Positions 58,251 through 64,000 of a stretch of DNA of 64,000 nt are shown piece after piece (the first letter of the stretch is position 1; every line of letters starts with the position of its first letter). The translations under genes and the position numbers were made by a program. Source of the DNA: Chloroflexota bacterium. Lineage in GTDB: Bacteria; Chloroflexota; Dehalococcoidia; Lucifugimonadales; Lucifugimonadaceae. The notes under the pieces are model-generated. The model was not told the origin of the DNA and searched no databases. It worked only from the letters and a program-made list of their open reading frames with translations. The stretch covers positions 1-64,000 of the forward strand of contig JABIFF010000022.1 of assembly GCA_018650845.1 (NCBI GenBank), in the 5' to 3' direction.

Positions 58251-58490
58251 AAGTGAGGTATCGGGGATATTTCGCTAATAGCTTGCAGCGGCATTCGGGT
58301 TTTGAGTTCAGCCAATCACTGTTGCAAACTATGAATTCATAGCCCGACAACCTGTTTTCAGCATCAACCTGTAATTCAGCTACAGGTAGAATAAGCCTGC
58401 GTTCGCAGATGTCGTTACCGGATAATGGTTCCGTGTAACGTTTGCGTGTATTTGAACTGCAAATGGATAGGATCCGATCCTCGGTACCGT

Positions 58491-59153
58491 ATGAAAACAA
58501 AGCAGCAAGTTGTGGTAGTTGGGCTAGGTCGATTCGGCGGTAACGTCGCTCGAACCCTGTACCAGCTCGGTCACGACGTAATGGCAATCGATATTGACGA
58601 AGAGCGTGTCCAAACCCTGATGGGTGAGGTGACCTATCCCGTAGCCGGTGACGCCACACAAGAATCCGTCCTACGTGAACTCGGAGTGCACAACTTCGAT
58701 ATTGGCATCGTTGGCATTGGTGCCAACATTGAAGCCAGCATTATGGTGAGCGTTCTGTTCCAAACAATGAACCTACCGTTCATCGTCGCCCGTGCTCACA
58801 GCGCCCTCCACGGAAACACCCTGCGTCGACTCGGTTGTCACCGCGTCATTCACGCTGAGGAAGAAATGGGTTCAAGGCTGGCTCATAGCTTGTTCAACCC
58901 AGACGTTGAGGAATACATGGAACTAGCCGAAGCATTCGGAGTTAGCCGACTTCAAGTACCCGACCGCTTCACAAATATGACTCTCGATGAAGCCGGATTC
59001 GCCAGCGCTCGCGACAAATACGGAATTGCCATCGTCGCTCTAAAACGCGGCGACGACATCACGCTTAGTCCCGATTCGGAAGAACGCTTGCGAGCGGGAG
59101 ACGTACTAGTTGTGGCAGGTCGAGACGAATTCGTCAGCCGAATCACCAACTAA
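58491..59153 (+). CDS. TrkA-like potassium uptake regulatory protein (TrkA_N + TrkA_C)
   Basis: ATG 58491; VVVVGLGRFGGNVARTLYQLGHDVMAIDID; C-terminal RAGDVLVVAGRDE. Confidence 0.9.
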   Translation: MKTKQQVVVVGLGRFGGNVARTLYQLGHDVMAIDIDEERVQTLMGEVTYPVAGDATQESVLRELGVHNFDIGIVGIGANIEASIMVSVLFQTMNLPFIVARAHSALHGNTLRRLGCHRVIHAEEEMGSRLAHSLFNPDVEEYMELAEAFGVSRLQVPDRFTNMTLDEAGFASARDKYGIAIVALKRGDDITLSPDSEERLRAGDVLVVAGRDEFVSRITN

Positions 59154-59296
59154 TTTTCTTTCAAAGCACACGATTTACTCTCTACACAAACGCCCCAAGA
59201 ACTCAGAAACCACCCAAACTGAGAACTGATCACGGAATCAGGCACGAGAAGCCTGATAATCCAAAGAAAAAAGAGAAGAAAAGGTAAAAACAGCTA

Positions 59297-59764
59297 ATGC
59301 CTTTCAATCGAGTAATTGCAGTCGTCGCCGACGACCCATCAGATATCAACACCGTTTCTCGGGCAGCCGACATCGTCCGTGACGATCGCGGGCACCTGTT
59401 CGTCATCTACGTCATCAAAGTGCAGCGGTCGCTGCCGCTGGATGCTGAAATTGAAGAGCAGATCGCTCGTGGCGAGCAAGTTCTTCACCGATCTGAACGA
59501 CTCGCAAGACTGCCTCGACAAGATATCGACTCCCAGCTGCTCCAGGCCCGTGACATCGGACCTGCTGTAGTTCACGAAGCTGTAGTTCGAGATGCCGATG
59601 CAATCGTAATAGGCACGTCGTATCCAACCGATTACGGCTCTTTTTCACTCGGAAGCGACATTCCATACATACTCGAACACGCCCCGTGTGATGTAATTTT
59701 GTGGCGAGAACATAGCAGCGCAGCACGTCCGGTAGCTCGTACTTCGAGGAACGGTCGAGCCTAA
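59297..59764 (+). CDS. Universal stress protein (UspA-like)
   Basis: 155 aa; FNRVIAVVADDPSDINTVSRAADI...IVIGTSYPTDYGSFSLGSDIPYILEHAPCDVILWRE. Confidence 0.8.
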   Translation: MPFNRVIAVVADDPSDINTVSRAADIVRDDRGHLFVIYVIKVQRSLPLDAEIEEQIARGEQVLHRSERLARLPRQDIDSQLLQARDIGPAVVHEAVVRDADAIVIGTSYPTDYGSFSLGSDIPYILEHAPCDVILWREHSSAARPVARTSRNGRA

Positions 59765-59843
59765 CAAACTGGTATAACCAGTACTGCACCTATTAGCTAA
59801 GTTCACGCAGCACAGGAATTTCACCTGGAAATATGCCGACAAC

Positions 59844-60260
59844 ATGAACGTCATAATCGTGGGAGCCGGGAATCTCGGCTCATCGCTGGCAAGAAAATTG
59901 AGTGATCAGGGGCACCGGATCACCGTTATAGAGAAAGACCCAAAAGCGGTCTCTCTGCTTCCACGCGGTCGAGTCGATTCAGGTGCCATGACCATCATTC
60001 ACCGTGATGGTGCAACCGGTGCAGGAATGCTCGAAGCCGGAATTTCCGATGCTGATGTATTCATAGCCGCAACTGGAAAAGACTCTCTCAATGGCCTCGC
60101 TGCTCAGCGTGCAAAGCTTATTTTTCGAGTTGAAAATGTAATGACCGTCGTGAGAGACGAGGGTGCTCGAACGCTTTACGACTCTCTCGGCATCAGCACT
60201 ATCAACAAAGCAGACCTCGCCAGCGACGAACTGGTCAACATGCTGACAGAGGAGGCATAG
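59844..60260 (+). CDS. TrkA-N domain protein (no TrkA_C)
   Basis: 138 aa; MNVIIVGAGNLGSSLARKLSDQGHRITVIEKD. Confidence 0.88.
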   Translation: MNVIIVGAGNLGSSLARKLSDQGHRITVIEKDPKAVSLLPRGRVDSGAMTIIHRDGATGAGMLEAGISDADVFIAATGKDSLNGLAAQRAKLIFRVENVMTVVRDEGARTLYDSLGISTINKADLASDELVNMLTEEA

Positions 60261-60264
60261 CCAT

Positions 60265-60930
60265 ATGTACCTCGTAATTGTCGGCGGTGGAAAAGTTGGC
60301 GCTCCTCTCGCTTCGGCCCTAATCAACGAAGGGCACGAAGTATTCGTTCTCGACAACGACGCCGAAGTTGTCGCAAATCTTCAGCGTGAACTTGGAATGA
60401 TCGCAACTATCGGCGAAGCGGCATCTGTCCGAGCATTGCAAGATGCCGGAGCAGCTCGAGCCGGAGCCTTGATCGCGGTTACCGATTCTGATGAAGACAA
60501 TCTCGCAGCTTGCCAGCTCGCTAGAACCAACTTCGATGTCCCCCGAACTATCGCAATAGCAAATTCGCCTGAAAATGCCGAATTATTCGATCTGGCAGGT
60601 GTAGATCTCGCAGTTAGTGCGACTGATCTAGTCCTTGCGAACCTCGCAACCGCACTTCCTGCACATCCGTTGATCAAACTCATGCCGTTGGCCGATCGCA
60701 GCCTGGAACTGGTCGCTATCAAGCTGCCGGCTGCTGGAACGGCGATTGGTAGAACACTTTCAGAAATCACGTTGCCGTACGGTTCTAAAATCGTGCTGAT
60801 GATAACTTCCGAGGGTCATTCCAAAGATCCTGACAGCGATCCGCCAATCGAAGCTGAAGATCAGATCATCGCTCTGTCACCCGCGAACTCAACTGCTGAG
60901 TTGTGGGATCTTCTCACCGAACTGAGGTAA
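60265..60930 (+). CDS. TrkA-like protein (TrkA_N + TrkA_C)
   Basis: 221 aa; MYLVIVGGGKVGAPLASALINEGHEVFVLDND. Confidence 0.9.
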   Translation: MYLVIVGGGKVGAPLASALINEGHEVFVLDNDAEVVANLQRELGMIATIGEAASVRALQDAGAARAGALIAVTDSDEDNLAACQLARTNFDVPRTIAIANSPENAELFDLAGVDLAVSATDLVLANLATALPAHPLIKLMPLADRSLELVAIKLPAAGTAIGRTLSEITLPYGSKIVLMITSEGHSKDPDSDPPIEAEDQIIALSPANSTAELWDLLTELR

Positions 60931-60932
60931 TC

Positions 60933-61775
60933 ATGCCCAAAACCGTCGCATTTCTCGGACCCGAAGGTACTTACACCGACGAAGCATGCTTCTTCTACGC
61001 CCCCGATGAAGAACGAATCCCGTTTGCATCACTTGGGCTGGTTACGAGCGCCCTCGAAGAAGGCAAAGTCGATCAAGCGGTAGTCCCTATCGAAAATTCG
61101 CTCGGTGGAGCGGTTATCGAAACAGTCGACTACCTGATCACGTCGAAAAATTCTCACATCGTTGGCGAAATTCTGCTGCCTATCGACCACTGCCTCATCA
61201 CTCGACCCGGTGTGCAATTAGGCGATATCAGAGTAGTAATGTCGAAACAGGAAGCTCTGACTCAGTGCAGAGAGTTTCTATCGACAGAACTCAGGTTCGC
61301 TGAACAAATTCCAACCACCAGCACGGCGTCGGCTGTAACTGATCTAAAGGAAGCTGACGACCGAGTCGCTGCGATAGGGCCACGGAGGTCGGCTGAACTG
61401 GCGGGACTTCCAATACTCGCTCAGGGAATCCAAGACCGACAGAACAACGTCACTCGCTTCGCTGTGCTCAGTTCAAACGGTGATTACCCAGCCGATAGCG
61501 ATAAAACGTCGATAGCGTTCGATTTCGACCGACCAGATGCTCCTGGTCTTGTTTACGGAGCTCTTAGCCCGTTCGCCGATCGAGATATTAATCTACTGAA
61601 AATCGAGTCTCGCCCAACCGGCAAAGGGATGGGCAACTACATTTTCCTACTCGACTTCGAAGGCAAAATCGACGAGCCGCACGTTCAGGAAGCTATCGAG
61701 CTTCTAAAAAAGAATACGGCGACGTTTAAGGTATTCGGAACCTACCCACGGGCCAAAGGCCTAGCGATCAGATAG
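60933..61775 (+). CDS. pheA: Prephenate dehydratase
   Basis: 280 aa from ATG 60933; VAFLGPEGTYTDEA, VVPIENSLGGAVIETVDYL, C-terminal ACT domain with the ESRP motif (LLKIESRPTGKGMGNYIFLLDFEG). Confidence 0.93.
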   Translation: MPKTVAFLGPEGTYTDEACFFYAPDEERIPFASLGLVTSALEEGKVDQAVVPIENSLGGAVIETVDYLITSKNSHIVGEILLPIDHCLITRPGVQLGDIRVVMSKQEALTQCREFLSTELRFAEQIPTTSTASAVTDLKEADDRVAAIGPRRSAELAGLPILAQGIQDRQNNVTRFAVLSSNGDYPADSDKTSIAFDFDRPDAPGLVYGALSPFADRDINLLKIESRPTGKGMGNYIFLLDFEGKIDEPHVQEAIELLKKNTATFKVFGTYPRAKGLAIR

Positions 61776-61798
61776 CGCTAGGCTCGAATTAGGTTCGC

Positions 61799-62089
61799 CT
61801 AGAGATCTTCGTCGTCTAGATCGAGATCGTCAAAACCATCATCGTCACGCATCTGAGAAGCAGCCCGCCTGCCTTCGGTAGCAGCCGTAGCCATTCGCTC
61901 ACGCGTCGCAGATGAAAGCTCGTCAGCCTTATCACGCCATTCACGGCTTTGATCGAGAATGAATGCCCGCGTCTCTTCGCCTGATTTTGGAGCCAGAATC
62001 ATGCCGGCAACGAATCCGCCCACACCGCCCATAAGCAGGCCAAGCAGGAATCCGCCGCCGCCGCCTCCACTGCTGTCATTGTCAGCCAT
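61799..62089 (-). CDS. YtxH-domain-containing protein
   Basis: 96 aa; Gly-rich LLGLLMGGVGGFVAGMILAPKSGEETR. Confidence 0.8.
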   Translation of the reverse strand: MADNDSSGGGGGGFLLGLLMGGVGGFVAGMILAPKSGEETRAFILDQSREWRDKADELSSATRERMATAATEGRRAASQMRDDDGFDDLDLDDEDL

Positions 62090-62150
62090 TAATTACCTCT
62101 GACTTCTGGGTTCTGTGTGTAGTTTGAAAATAGTGCGATGCTCATGCCGG

Positions 62151-62483
62151 CTACCTATCTTCTCGATCTGATGGCTCAGGTTCGTTCGAGCCTCCGCCGA
62201 AGAGGCGACCTACGCCCTGAAACGCTCCCATCAGTCCAAGACCTTTCACAACTGGTCTCAGCACTGACGCAGCTTCTTCCACGGTTCGTCTAGCAACGGC
62301 AACCCGCCCGAAGGTTTCTTCGAATCCTTCAGCCACGTGCTCCATTCGATCCATGAATCGATTCACCCGACCGTAGAGTCGGAGCGAAAGAGCGGCTCCG
62401 AAGAGCAACAGACCGAACGTGAACACCAAAAATACGATCAGTACGATGTCTCTTATTTGAGCGACGTTCTCGGCAAATGTCAT
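62151..62483 (-). CDS. Small membrane-anchored protein of unknown function
   Basis: 110 aa, N-terminal TM segment IVLIVFLVFTFGLLLFGAALSL; neighbour of the YtxH gene. Confidence 0.65.
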   Translation of the reverse strand: MTFAENVAQIRDIVLIVFLVFTFGLLLFGAALSLRLYGRVNRFMDRMEHVAEGFEETFGRVAVARRTVEEAASVLRPVVKGLGLMGAFQGVGRLFGGGSNEPEPSDREDR

Positions 62484-62611
62484 ACGTATTTCAGTTCAAA
62501 GTGCTTAAATAATCGTAAGTTCGCTGGGACAAAATGACCGTTTTCAGTTGAACACCGTCATAGTCAGCCATCTCATCCTAGCAGTGCAAAGAGAATTATT
62601 GCAATATTAGA

Positions 62612-62640
62612 AAGTATCCACTTTATAAGTATTCACTTTA
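62612..62640. repeat. 15-bp-period tandem repeat (AAGTATyCACTTTA x2), operator-like
   Basis: AAGTATCCACTTTA (62612-62625) and AAGTATTCACTTTA (62627-62640). Confidence 0.7.
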
Positions 62641-62828
62641 GAGTGGTGCTCTTAGCTCACAACAACTCGAATACAGTCGATCTGAACTCAACTCAAGTCG
62701 CTGCCTAAGGTTCGGTCTGAACGCGTGGACGAGAGAAGAGGCTAAGAATTTAGACGTGGGACTGCTGTCGGTGACACATTCCATCTCACCGTTACGAACA
62801 CTAAAAGTGGAGCAGTTCTTACTCGAGC

Positions 62829-63977
<1,149 letters not shown>

Positions 63978-64000
63978 CTCAGCCTGGATACTCGACAGTC

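Noticed and set aside
58234-58659. 141-aa minus-strand ORF over the start of the first TrkA gene
   Set aside because: Arg-rich, overlaps the TrkA_N domain; no support.

Overview
The window is a gene-dense stretch of bacterial chromosome with about 53 supported protein-coding genes and no rRNA, tRNA, CRISPR array or prophage that I can support. The gene content suggests a Chloroflexota/SAR202-like organism (inference only): paired Ldh2-type dehydrogenases, paired M81/MlrC peptidases, two sulfatases, a ceramidase-like protein, CocE/NonD hydrolase, PhyH dioxygenase, mannonate dehydratase and DUF362. Housekeeping genes include mfd, proBA, ileS behind a T-box, pheA and a primary-type sigma factor. 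The strongest finding is a DsbA-family thiol oxidase at 17321-18025 that ORF callers split in two. An in-frame TGA replaces exactly the first cysteine of the CxxC active site (EFGDFQ-[TGA]-SHC). The frame stays open and DsbA-like after the TGA, and a 7-bp SECIS-like hairpin follows 16 nt downstream. The gene sits next to a VKOR-family gene, so I propose a selenocysteine DsbA/VKOR oxidative-folding pair. The second strongest is an unannotated Cys-rich leader peptide (MSNALRTTTTNSPQQVCTCMCTCTPTGVPSLACCTC) at 40043-40153 with mutually exclusive antiterminator and terminator pairings. It looks like a cysteine-responsive attenuator whose target gene is unclear. Several dispersed palindromic repeat families fill the intergenic gaps, including one pair with compensatory changes in a hairpin.
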